This document shows positions 52,916 to 60,658 of a stretch of 60,933 nucleotides of DNA, piece after piece. Position 1 is the first letter of the stretch, and each line of letters begins with the position of its first letter. The stretch is taken from contig NZ_FNBA01000008.1 in NCBI RefSeq assembly GCF_900102055.1, positions 1-60,933 of the forward strand. Reading direction: 5' to 3'. Source of the DNA: Ulvibacter litoralis. GTDB lineage: Bacteria; Bacteroidota; Bacteroidia; Flavobacteriales; Flavobacteriaceae. A program made the position numbers and the translations under genes. The notes beneath the pieces are model-generated. The model was not told the DNA's origin. It saw nothing but the letters and a program-made list of their open reading frames with translations, and did no database searches.

Positions 52916-53668
52916 ATGTTGGCGAATAATAAAACAAAAATGAATAATTACAAAAGAGATAATATTAATAATTTAATCTCACTTTGGAAGTTAGCTGGAA
53001 ATTCGTTTCAGCAATATATCCAAAATGAGCATTTCAGTTACTGTATCATTCCTAATTCAGAATGGCCAAATAGAATTTGGTTTAATAAAAAGATGAACAA
53101 TAGCATTTTGGAAAAAACAGTAAAAATAATTAAGAACTCCTCTGCTCCATTATCATTAAGTAACTGGAGTGACTTTGATAATCAATATCATCATATTTTC
53201 GAGAAGTATGGGTTTATAAAAAAATCAGAGCAAATAGGTATGTCTTTAAAACTACAAAGTAAGTTTGAAGAATTTCACAGGTTGAATTTTATTAGAGTTA
53301 CAAATCCAAAACAAGCTAAAATTTGGTCGGATATATTTCCTCAAAGCTTTGGATATAGAATTTCGGAAGAAATAATCAATAGAACATTAAACGATACCCA
53401 ATACTATTTAATTTATAAAGAGCAACAGGCTATAGGAACCGTCATTGCACATGAGACGGATGACCTCATTGGAATTCATGGAATGGGCATAATGCCATTG
53501 TTTAGAAAGCAAGGTTTTGCTAAAGAGGCGATGATTCACATACTCAACAAAGCGCTTAGAGAAAACAAAAAAATGGCTACACTTCAATCTTCTGCAATGG
53601 GTAATAGGATATACAAAAAATTGGGGTTCACCGAAGATTTTATAATAAACACATTTAAACTAGAATAA
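52916..53668 (+). CDS. GNAT family N-acetyltransferase
   Basis: A 250-residue protein with a C-terminal GNAT domain: IGIHGMGIMPLFRKQGFAKE with the acetyl-CoA loop RKQGFA, and ATLQSSAMGNRIYKKLGFTE at the end. The N-terminal half (LWKLAGNSFQQYIQNEHFSY) is a variable domain. Substrate unknown. ATG 52916 used; ATG 52940 is possible. Confidence 0.88.
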   Translation: MLANNKTKMNNYKRDNINNLISLWKLAGNSFQQYIQNEHFSYCIIPNSEWPNRIWFNKKMNNSILEKTVKIIKNSSAPLSLSNWSDFDNQYHHIFEKYGFIKKSEQIGMSLKLQSKFEEFHRLNFIRVTNPKQAKIWSDIFPQSFGYRISEEIINRTLNDTQYYLIYKEQQAIGTVIAHETDDLIGIHGMGIMPLFRKQGFAKEAMIHILNKALRENKKMATLQSSAMGNRIYKKLGFTEDFIINTFKLE

Positions 53669-53772
53669 GAGCACAAGAAATATATTAAAAATATAGAACA
53701 AAACATAATCAATCCGTTCTTTTAGAAAATACTATTGATTTTACATGAAAGATTGGATAAAACTTAAAAACA

Positions 53773-54372
53773 GTGAATGAACACATAAAATATAGTGCAA
53801 ATTTTAAAGAAAAAATCTCAGAATATTTTCCAATTTCAGAGGAGTCTTTTAATTTACTTGAGAACATTATGTCTTTTAAAAAATTAAAAAAAGATCAGGT
53901 TCTATTAAACTTTGGGCAGGTTTCCAAAAATATTTACTTTGTTTGCAAAGGAACAATAATCGCTTATTTCACTGATGATAAAGGTAACACATACAATAAA
54001 AATATCTTTTTAGAAAAGCAGTTTGCAGGTTCAACGGTATCTGCTCTACTTAAAACACCTTCAGAATTTACTTTACAAGCTATTGAAGAAACAATTTTAA
54101 TAACTATTAACTATCAGCATTATAAAAATTTAATTTATAGCAATAAAGAGCTTAATTGTTTTTATATAGCCTATCTCGAAAAAAATTGGATTATAGATAA
54201 AGAACAAAGAGAAGTTTCTCTGGTAATGGAAAATGCAACTACCCGTTATTTAAAATTTTTGACCGATTATCCAGATATTGACAAAAGAATTTCCCTAAAT
54301 CACATTGCTTCACATCTGGGAATTACACCAACCCAACTAAGTAGAATTCGGAAAAAATTAAAAGAAAAATAG
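53773..54372 (+). CDS. Crp/Fnr family transcriptional regulator (copy 2)
   Basis: A 199-residue protein, GTG start, with a sensing domain (VLLNFGQVSKNIYFVCKGTI) and a C-terminal helix-turn-helix (LNHIASHLGITPTQLSRIRK). Similar in plan to the copy at 44858, but diverged. It precedes a dienelactone hydrolase-like gene with its own promoter. Confidence 0.88.
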   Translation: MNEHIKYSANFKEKISEYFPISEESFNLLENIMSFKKLKKDQVLLNFGQVSKNIYFVCKGTIIAYFTDDKGNTYNKNIFLEKQFAGSTVSALLKTPSEFTLQAIEETILITINYQHYKNLIYSNKELNCFYIAYLEKNWIIDKEQREVSLVMENATTRYLKFLTDYPDIDKRISLNHIASHLGITPTQLSRIRKKLKEK

Positions 54373-54413
54373 CAGATTCAACATATGTAAATCAACAAGC
54401 AAATTAGAGTATA

Positions 54414-54421
54414 TACTTTTG
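54414..54421 (+). promoter_or_regulatory. Predicted -7 element of the dienelactone hydrolase gene
   Basis: TACTTTTG matches TAnnTTTG, 16 bp before the ATG at 54438. No TTG at the -33 position. Confidence 0.35.
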
Positions 54422-54437
54422 CAAATAAAATAAAAGT

Positions 54438-55133
54438 ATGTCTAAACAAAATTTACAAAATGTTATATACCAAGATGATGGTATTATATTAAACGGATTA
54501 ATTACCTCAAATCAAAATAAAAACTTTCCCGGTGTTCTCATTTTACCAGCTTGGTATGGAATAGACGAAGAAGCAAAACAAGCAGCAATAAATCTACAGC
54601 AACAAGGATATACTGCTTTTATAGCTGATATTTACGGAACAGAAAGGATTCCTACAACCCCAGAAGAAGCATCCAAAGCATCTAAAGGGTATAAACAGAA
54701 TTTTGAGTTATATCAAAGGCGAATTGTTTTAGCCATAAACGAGCTAATTAAAGCTGGAGCCAATCATTCCAGAATAGCTGTAATTGGATTTTGTTTCGGT
54801 GGAACAGGTGCACTTGAAGCTGCTAGAGGTAAACTACCAGTGACTGGAGTGGTATGCATTCATGGAGATCTTTATAAAAATCCTAATAGAAAGAATAATA
54901 AAATAAGATCCCAGATTTTAATAATACACCCAGCTAATGATCATACTGTATCTAAAGATGCGTTTGAAAAAATACAACATGAAATGGAAGAAAGTCAAGC
55001 AGATTGGCAAATAATTTCTTGCGGAAATTCCAAGCATACATTTACCAATCCTAGCTCACCTGATTTTAACGAAACTATGGCTAACCGTACCTGGATGCAA
55101 ATCATATTGTTTTTGGATGAAATTCTAAAATAA
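54438..55133 (+). CDS. Dienelactone hydrolase family protein
   Basis: A 231-residue alpha/beta hydrolase: the nucleophile is Cys in AVIGFCFGGTGALEAARG (G-x-C-x-G), with Asp in HPANDHTVSKDAF and His in NSKHTFTNP. Cys as nucleophile is typical of this family. Substrate unknown. Confidence 0.9.
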   Translation: MSKQNLQNVIYQDDGIILNGLITSNQNKNFPGVLILPAWYGIDEEAKQAAINLQQQGYTAFIADIYGTERIPTTPEEASKASKGYKQNFELYQRRIVLAINELIKAGANHSRIAVIGFCFGGTGALEAARGKLPVTGVVCIHGDLYKNPNRKNNKIRSQILIIHPANDHTVSKDAFEKIQHEMEESQADWQIISCGNSKHTFTNPSSPDFNETMANRTWMQIILFLDEILK

Positions 55134-55153
55134 ATTCAAAATAATACTTTACT

Positions 55154-55603
55154 ATGAAACATAATTTAATAATTGGAATTGGATTTTTTGCAGGAGTTTG
55201 TTTGGCATTACAATCCGCTTTTAGTTCACAACTAGGCAGTATTCTCAAAAAACCTATTCTAGCGTCAATTTCTACCTATTCAAGTGGAGCATTATTTGCT
55301 ATATTCTTTGTTGTTATTTTTTCAAATGAAAGCCTAAATCTGCAATTAGCAAAACAAGTACCATGGTATTTATGGTTCATAGGTGGTTTATTTAGTGTTA
55401 CAGGAATTACAATCTATTACTTTGCTTTTCCTATAATTGGTATGGGTAAAATGGTGGCAATAGGATTGTGTGGTCAACTAATTCTATCAGTAATTGCAGG
55501 GCATTTTGGTTGGTTAAATTTACCTATAGAGCCTATTACAGTTAGAAGCTTATTTGGAGTTATGGCAATGATGATTGGTATTTATCTTATTACTATAAAA
55601 TAA
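55154..55603 (+). CDS. DMT-type small transporter (DUF606/YdcZ)
   Basis: A 149-residue protein with about five membrane segments: GVCLALQSAFSSQLGSILKK, PWYLWFIGGLFSVTGITIYY, LFGVMAMMIGIYLITIK. Half-length members of the DMT superfamily often act as pairs. Only one is here. Substrate unknown. Confidence 0.85.
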   Translation: MKHNLIIGIGFFAGVCLALQSAFSSQLGSILKKPILASISTYSSGALFAIFFVVIFSNESLNLQLAKQVPWYLWFIGGLFSVTGITIYYFAFPIIGMGKMVAIGLCGQLILSVIAGHFGWLNLPIEPITVRSLFGVMAMMIGIYLITIK

Positions 55604-55632
55604 GAAAAAAGGAGTATCAGTCTATTAATATA

Positions 55633-55785
55633 AAAACTATTGATGATAAAATATAGCTTTTAGGACCTATTGCAACGGAAAAAGCCGACACAAACATAAA
55701 TAATGAGGGAATTATTTCCTATTCGATGTTGGTACTTTTAGAAAAATTGAATCCCAAAGAAAGGGCTGTTTTTATATTAAAAAAG
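55633..55785 (+). pseudogene. Sigma-70-like factor, 3' fragment
   Basis: Encodes LLGPIATEKADTNINNEG then IISYSMLVLLEKLNPKERAV and FILKK, the start of region 4 of a sigma-like factor. The part after FILKK is gone. It matches the sigma fragment at 52432 and starts with the direct repeat S2 (55633-55701). Confidence 0.7.
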
Positions 55786-56091
55786 TTTTCAATTGGCGCT
55801 TTTCAGATAAGAATCACCATTAATAATAAGGTTTTTATTGACTACAGCATTAATCTTGATTCAGTATGGAATAGACATCAGTTTCAATTAAATTTCGGTT
55901 TACATGCAAATAAGAAACTTCAGAAAGAATGGAAACAATTTGGAGAAGAAAATTTTGTGTATGAAATACTAAGCACATTAAAACAAGATACTGAAACAGC
56001 AAAAAGAGTTAATTATGATAAAGAAGCAAAAGAACTTGCTTTAATGATCATTGAAGATATTCAGCCTTATGGTGAAAATGGATATATGTAA
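55726..56091 (+). CDS. Sigma fragment fused to a GIY-YIG-like domain (chimera)
   Basis: A 121-residue frame. Residues 1-21 come from the sigma factor (LEKLNPKERAVFILKK). From about residue 23 the sequence switches to a GIY-YIG-nuclease-family pattern: GAFQIRITINNKVFIDYSIN, WNRHQFQLNFGLHANKKLQK, EFGEENFVYEIL-like block and final QPYGENGYM. The usual Tyr-Ile-Gly motif is weak, so it may be inactive. A gene fusion by deletion, with translation start taken from the sigma part. Confidence 0.65.
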   Translation: MLVLLEKLNPKERAVFILKKFSIGAFQIRITINNKVFIDYSINLDSVWNRHQFQLNFGLHANKKLQKEWKQFGEENFVYEILSTLKQDTETAKRVNYDKEAKELALMIIEDIQPYGENGYM

Positions 56092-56108
56092 AAAATATAA
56101 AATATCAA

Positions 56109-56276
56109 ATGGAAAATAATATAATTACCATATCAGAATTAAAGAACCTAAAGTTTGAATACATTAAAAATGAATATGTGATAGCTTTAGTTGATAACCA
56201 AGGTTTTGAAATATTAAAAGAGTATGGTATTTCAATTGTAGATGCAATCAATGATTTACATCAAAACTTAATTTGA
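56109..56276 (+). CDS. Hypothetical small protein, 55 aa
   Basis: The frame reads MENNIITISELKNLKFEYIK then NEYVIALVDNQGFEILKEYG and ends NDLHQNLI. Soluble; beta-rich centre with a final helix. Family not recognised. It follows the chimera by 17 bp. Confidence 0.5.
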   Translation: MENNIITISELKNLKFEYIKNEYVIALVDNQGFEILKEYGISIVDAINDLHQNLI

Positions 56277-56279
56277 AAA

Positions 56280-56456
56280 TGAATTTAAATTTAACTCAGA
56301 ATTAAAAACCGCATTTTCCAATCTAACCCCAGGGAGACAAAGAGGGTACCTACTCTACTTTTCAAAGGCAAAAAAATCTAAAACGCTGATTTCAAAAATT
56401 GAAAAAGCAAAACCGAAAACACTAGAAGGAAAAGGTTTAAATGATAGAGAAGTATA
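56280..56456 (+). pseudogene. YdeI/OmdA fragment (duplicated)
   Basis: The C-terminal end of a YdeI-like gene: SELKTAFSNLTPGRQRGYLL, YFSKAKKSKTLISKIEKAKP and GLNDREV then stop. It corresponds to the last part of the gene at 50865-51449; the 5' part is missing. Confidence 0.8.
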
Positions 56457-56728
56457 AAACATCCAATTAGCTATGAAAAACTATCCTAAAGACAAATTAA
56501 TACAAGCCTCAACAGTTATTGAGCACTACTACATAAATGTGAAAAGTCCATGCTAAAACTTACGGATAGAACATCACAACATACTTTACTAAAAAATAGA
56601 ATTGAGGCTCTCAAAATTGCTTTAAAACTTATAGAAAGTGAGGTTGAAAACAAATTGATAGACTATGGAAAATAAAAAAGAACATATCAATCAAATGAAC
56701 TTTTTAAGAATCCCATTTACAATTATTG
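56299..56728 (+). repeat. Segmental duplication, copy B (copy A at 51291-51720)
   Basis: About 430 bp align with 51291-51720 across the YdeI end, the 67-aa gene and the start of the 40-aa gene. Copy B has a one-base loss after ATTGAG near 56523 that breaks the 67-aa gene, and an early stop in the 40-aa gene. Confidence 0.85.
56474..56675 (+). pseudogene. Broken copy of the 67-aa gene
   Basis: Starts MKNYPKDKLIQASTVIE like the intact gene at 51465, then shifts frame at ATTGAG-CACTACTAC where the intact copy has ATTGAGTCACTTTTAC. The downstream nucleotides stay alignable to the gene end. Confidence 0.75.
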
Positions 56729-56819
56729 CATAAGTTTTTATATTTAGGATTATATCCAATTGTTAGCGGTCATTCTAATAACCCACTTCAAAACAATTAA
56801 AACTGACAAGACCAAAAAC

Positions 56820-57146
56820 CTATTTCTTGTTTAAAACATTTTCTAATCCCCAATTGGACATTTCTTTAAATACTAGATTAAGACTTTTCCCTAGATCAGT
56901 AAGAGAGTATTCTACTCGAGGAGGGATTTCCTTATATTGTTCTTTAAATATAAGTCCATCTCTTTCTAATTCTTTCAATTGTTGTGTAAGTACTTTTCTT
57001 GAAATGGTAGGAATACGAACTGCTATTTCACCAAAGCGCTTTTTTCCAGAAGTGAGATAATATAGAATCACAGTTTTCCATTTTCCTCCTATGAACTTTA
57101 ACGTTGAAGCTACTGGACATTTTATATCTTCATTCGAATTTGTCAT
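56820..57146 (-). CDS. HxlR family transcriptional regulator
   Basis: A 108-residue winged-helix protein: CPVASTLKFIGGKWKTVILY, ISRKVLTQQLKELERDGLIF and PPRVEYSLTDLGKSL. The N-terminal Cys is kept, which in relatives senses electrophiles. It is divergent from the gene at 57460 and probably controls it. Confidence 0.93.
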   Translation of the reverse strand: MTNSNEDIKCPVASTLKFIGGKWKTVILYYLTSGKKRFGEIAVRIPTISRKVLTQQLKELERDGLIFKEQYKEIPPRVEYSLTDLGKSLNLVFKEMSNWGLENVLNKK

Positions 57147-57459
57147 TTTAGTTACTTTTAGGTTACTACTTTTTTAAATGTTACCAAAAGGTAACAAGTT
57201 ACTTATTGAAACTTTAATTAGTTTCTTTGTGAAACAAAAGTAAGTTATAATTCAAAAAAACAGAAAATATCTCAATCATTAATGATTCAATTAAATAAAC
57301 GAAATGATAAAAAGTTATTATATAGGTGACACAAAAGCAATAAGTATTAATATATTCCTCATTATTTTTTGACACACCACGAGTTTTTTAACTTCTTGTG
57401 GATCGATTAAACGGAAAGAACAATCTGAAATTCAAAAAATAAATTTAAACACAAATAAA
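57147..57459. promoter_or_regulatory. HxlR-type operator and relic region
   Basis: The 313-bp gap holds a perfect dyad GTTACCAAAAGGTAAC (57180-57195), flanked by further GTTAC half-sites (GTTACTTTTAGGTTAC at 57149-57164; GTAACAAGTTACTTA at 57191-57205). These suit HxlR binding between the two divergent genes. From 57304 a broken frame reads like a lipoprotein start (FLTSCGSIKRKEQ) before a stop, perhaps a relic. Confidence 0.6.
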
Positions 57460-57834
57460 ATGAAAAAAGTACTATTTATAGGAATGAACCCTAAAACCAT
57501 TGACTTTACAAATCCAGAACTACCAAAGGATCTTACTTCTGCAATAATTGAAAAAGGTACAATTGCTACACTGAACAAACTAAATGCTAGTGGTTACCAA
57601 ACCGACCTTTTTTTAATTGATACCGGGACAACAGATTTGAGTCAACTCGCTGGTCAATTAACAGGAAAAAAATATGATGGAGTGGTTGTCGGTAATGGCA
57701 TTAGAGGTGTGAAAGTGAATTTTATAACTTTTGAACAGGTCATAAATGTAGTTCATACTTATGCTCGAAATGCTAAAATCATTTTTAACTCTTTACCAAC
57801 TGATACTGAAGAATCAATCAAACGCTGGTTGTAG
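57460..57834 (+). CDS. Hypothetical Rossmann-like protein, 124 aa
   Basis: A 124-residue protein: MKKVLFIGMNPKTIDFTNPE, GYQTDLFLIDTGTTDLSQLA, YDGVVVGNGIRGVKVNFITF. Parallel beta-alpha pattern with a flavodoxin- or receiver-like plan, but no phospho-Asp or cofactor motif is evident. Divergent from hxlR with an operator between, so probably under HxlR control. Confidence 0.7.
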   Translation: MKKVLFIGMNPKTIDFTNPELPKDLTSAIIEKGTIATLNKLNASGYQTDLFLIDTGTTDLSQLAGQLTGKKYDGVVVGNGIRGVKVNFITFEQVINVVHTYARNAKIIFNSLPTDTEESIKRWL

Positions 57835-57905
57835 AAAGTAAATTTATGACTTAAGCATCATTAAATTGCATATATTTTGTTAGAAGTACGACATAATAAA
57901 AGTAG

Positions 57906-58114
57906 AAAAACAACAAACCGGCAACAAAGATGTATAAAAATAATATGGGTTGAGTGCCGAACCCAAGGATGCTGGATATTAACAAAGTCCGCCAAATTTA
58001 CAATTTGACGGTTAAAAGAAAAACAACGGTAAAATTGTAAATTTAGCTAAGTTCAATACCGAAAGTAAGTATATTTTTAATCCCTTACTATTATACTAAC
58101 CGTTAGCGGTACAC
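57906..58114 (+). repeat. attC-like non-coding element 2
   Basis: A 209-bp non-coding segment with the left end AAAAACAACAAACCGGCAAC, inner AAATTTACAATTT and AAATTGTAAATTT arms, and the right end TATACTAACCGTTAGCGGTAC. The left 15 bases are identical to element 1. It ends 16 bp before the next gene, a cassette-like layout. Confidence 0.6.
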
Positions 58115-58129
58115 TAAAAAAATGAATCA

Positions 58130-58456
58130 ATGATAGTTTTCAATTTGCTACTCCTTACCCACTTCATAGCGTTTCTCCTCTTTCTGGCACAGTTGGTAGT
58201 GTTGTTTCCGAAACGAGAAAAACAACTACATAAAACCACAATTTTTGTTGGGATAACCATTGTAACTACTGGTGTTTTATTACAATGGATGTATACACCT
58301 ATGAGTTTCCAGAAAATCGTTGTCAAATCAATCCTCTTTGTGATTATATCCATACTATGTGGGCTTTATAGCGGAAAAACACTCCCAAATAAAGTTTATT
58401 ATTCCTTTATTTCGTTAACTGTACTGGCAAGTATAATTGCTGTACTCCATATTTAA
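58130..58456 (+). CDS. Small integral membrane protein, 108 aa
   Basis: Four hydrophobic segments (FNLLLLTHFIAFLLFLAQLV, TIFVGITIVTTGVLLQWMY, KIVVKSILFVIISILCGLYS, YYSFISLTVLASIIAVLHI). No known motif. It stands alone between element 2 and the esterase. Confidence 0.65.
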   Translation: MIVFNLLLLTHFIAFLLFLAQLVVLFPKREKQLHKTTIFVGITIVTTGVLLQWMYTPMSFQKIVVKSILFVIISILCGLYSGKTLPNKVYYSFISLTVLASIIAVLHI

Positions 58457-58630
58457 GATTTAAGGAGTGTAGTTACGAAACAGAAACCGAATAATAGAAA
58501 AGAAAGTCTATAACCCGTAATTTATAAAGACCAACATCGTTAGAACATAATAACACCATTTGCTTGAGAACTGAAAAGGAACTGTTCGTTGACATAATTT
58601 GTCGATTGTTTTTTTCTCATAATCAATAGT

Positions 58631-58679
58631 TTAAAGACTAACAATTTTGTTAGTTATTGTTTCAAAAACAGTCTTTTAA
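58631..58679. promoter_or_regulatory. Inverted repeats upstream of the esterase
   Basis: The inner dyad ACTAACAA-TT-TTGTTAGT (58637-58654) is exact. An outer pair TTAAAGACT (58631-58639) and AGTCTTTTAA (58670-58679) encloses it. Possibly an operator; the regulator is unknown. Confidence 0.4.
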
Positions 58680-58702
58680 GATCTTTGACAAAAATATAAA
58701 AA

Positions 58703-59530
58703 ATGAAAAATATCGTTTTAATTACAATATCTATGGTTTTGACACAATCGCTTTTTGCTCAAAAAGTTTTTAGCATAAAATCAGATAAATTGGAAAGAAC
58801 AGTTTCAGTTTCTGTACAAAAACCAACAAACTATCAATCTTCAAAAAGCTATCCTTTGGTTTTTATGCTTCACGGTTATAGTGAAAATTATGAACAATGG
58901 AGTAAAACAACCAATTTGGAAAAATTAGCAACGGATTATCAAATGATTTTAGTCTGTCCAGAAGGTTTCGTCAACTATTATTTGAATAGTCCAAATTTAA
59001 AAACCTTTCAATACGAAGATTTCTTTTTCCAAGAACTTGTTCCTAACATTGAGGAAAAATACAATATTGACAACAAGAATATTTTTATAACTGGTTTGAG
59101 CATGGGAGGCTATGGAGCTTTGAGTTTATTCATAAAGCATTCTGAATTTTTCAATACTGCTGCTTCTACAAGTGGAGCTCTTGAATTTGATTACGAAAAC
59201 TTAAAAAAAGTCAGCTTAAAATTCTTTGAAAGCAAAAGAATGACAAACGATATGGAAATGACATTGGGAAACCCGAAAGAAAATGATTGGCAAAAGTTTA
59301 GCATTTCATCTTTGTTAAAAAACCAAAAGGAATTTAATAAAGGTTTTTTTATTGACTGTGGTTTAGATGACCCTTTACTCTCAAACACCATACAAATTAA
59401 GGAATTAGCTTTGTCTAAAAAATTACCGATAAGATTTTCAATTCAACCCGGAGAACACAATACTGAATATTGGGCGAAATCCGTTGAATACCATTTTGTA
59501 TACTTCAAGCAACATCTGAAAACTGAATAG
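58703..59530 (+). CDS. Secreted esterase (alpha/beta hydrolase)
   Basis: A 275-residue protein with a signal peptide (LTQSLFAQ) and an esterase D/feruloyl-esterase-type fold: FMLHGYSENYEQWSKTTNLE, nucleophile in ITGLSMGGYGALSLF (GLSMG), Asp in FIDCGLDDPLLS, His in QPGEHNTEYW. All catalytic residues are kept. Substrate unknown. Confidence 0.9.
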   Translation: MKNIVLITISMVLTQSLFAQKVFSIKSDKLERTVSVSVQKPTNYQSSKSYPLVFMLHGYSENYEQWSKTTNLEKLATDYQMILVCPEGFVNYYLNSPNLKTFQYEDFFFQELVPNIEEKYNIDNKNIFITGLSMGGYGALSLFIKHSEFFNTAASTSGALEFDYENLKKVSLKFFESKRMTNDMEMTLGNPKENDWQKFSISSLLKNQKEFNKGFFIDCGLDDPLLSNTIQIKELALSKKLPIRFSIQPGEHNTEYWAKSVEYHFVYFKQHLKTE

Positions 59531-59582
59531 TAAAAATCTGTGGCTAAGGCTAACAATATAACGAACGACACTGTAGAAACCA

Positions 59583-59915
59583 ATGAAGTACAATAAAGTA
59601 AAACCATACAAAGAATTAGAACCTTTTATTCATTTCTATTAGGAACTGAGAGGGCACAATCTAGAAAGACAATGGGCATAGGTTTTTCCAGATGGTTGTG
59701 CTGGTATAGTAATAAATCTGTGAGATACTTGCTTGATTGACAACGGCTCGACTTTAATGGAGTTTGGGAAACTTACGTAGTTGTTGCAATGACTTCTTTA
59801 ATAGACAGCTTTATTGACACTGATGTACGTTTAAGGTATGTGCCTTAAACCTGCAACTTTTTACAAATTTCTATAAAGATCCTCTCAAAAGGAATTGACT
59901 AAAGACACCGTGAAT
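59583..59915 (+). pseudogene. AraC-type regulator N-terminal domain (DUF6597-like), decayed
   Basis: A frame from ATG 59583 reads MKYNKVKPYKELEPFIHFY, stop, ELRGHNLERQWA, stop, VFPDGCAGIVINL, stop, then DTCLIDNGSTLMEFGK; other frames continue VAMTSLIDSFIDTDVRL and CLKPATFY. The stops fall where Trp and Gly codons are expected, and at least two frame shifts follow. This is the ligand domain of an AraC-like regulator; the DNA-binding half is missing. Confidence 0.75.
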
Positions 59916-60082
59916 TGGAAAAATATAAATCATTTAACCTTGATAAAATATAGAAAATCCGTTTAATTATTTTGATCATTTTTACTCCGAAAAAATAATT
60001 ACCAAATCCAAGTAATTGTTATATTTATCCTCCGACCTTTAAAATGTCGCATTTTTCCAAAGAAAAACACTAGTCAACTTTC

Positions 60083-60090
60083 TATTTTTG
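60083..60090 (+). promoter_or_regulatory. Predicted -7 element of the DHFR-like gene
   Basis: TATTTTTG lies 24 bp before the ATG at 60115. No clear TTG upstream. The rest of 59916-60114 is AT-rich with no gene seen. Confidence 0.4.
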
Positions 60091-60114
60091 TAGAAAATTA
60101 AAATTTCACACCAA

Positions 60115-60648
60115 ATGAGAAAAATAAAACTATTTATAGCAACCAGTTTAGACGGATTTATAGCGCAACCAAATGATGACCTTAGTTTTTTAAAGTTAGT
60201 TGAAAAAGAAGGAGAAGATTATGGTTATGATGCATTTACTTCATCCATAGATACGATTATTATTGGTCGTAAAACCTATGATTATGTTGTAAAAGAGATT
60301 GGTGCTTCTCACTACGATAATGGGAAAAGAGATGTTTATGTAATTACAAGAACGGAACGTCCAGACAACGGTAGAATTAAATTTTATACAGGTAATATAA
60401 AAGACTTAGTAACACAACTTAAAAGCGAAGCGGGTAAAGACATTTATTGTGATGGTGGTGCTGAATTAGTTAACGAACTACTTAAAAACGATCTCATTGA
60501 TGAACTTACTATTTCCATTGTGCCCATTCTTGTTGGCAATGGTACAAGATTATTTAAAGAAGGCAGACCAGAGCAATTATTGGAATTTGTTAGTGCTAAA
60601 ACATTTGATACAGGATTGGTACAGTTGTATTACAAGCGAAAAAAATAA
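60115..60648 (+). CDS. Dihydrofolate reductase-like (RibD C-terminal) protein
   Basis: A 177-residue protein: KLFIATSLDGFIAQPNDDLS, DTIIIGRKTYDYVVKEIGAS and DIYCDGGAELVNELLKNDLI, then SIVPILVGNGTRLFKEG. This is the YwjB/RibD-C type of NADPH reductase. The substrate is not known. Confidence 0.92.
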   Translation: MRKIKLFIATSLDGFIAQPNDDLSFLKLVEKEGEDYGYDAFTSSIDTIIIGRKTYDYVVKEIGASHYDNGKRDVYVITRTERPDNGRIKFYTGNIKDLVTQLKSEAGKDIYCDGGAELVNELLKNDLIDELTISIVPILVGNGTRLFKEGRPEQLLEFVSAKTFDTGLVQLYYKRKK

Positions 60649-60658
60649 ACAACGAACA

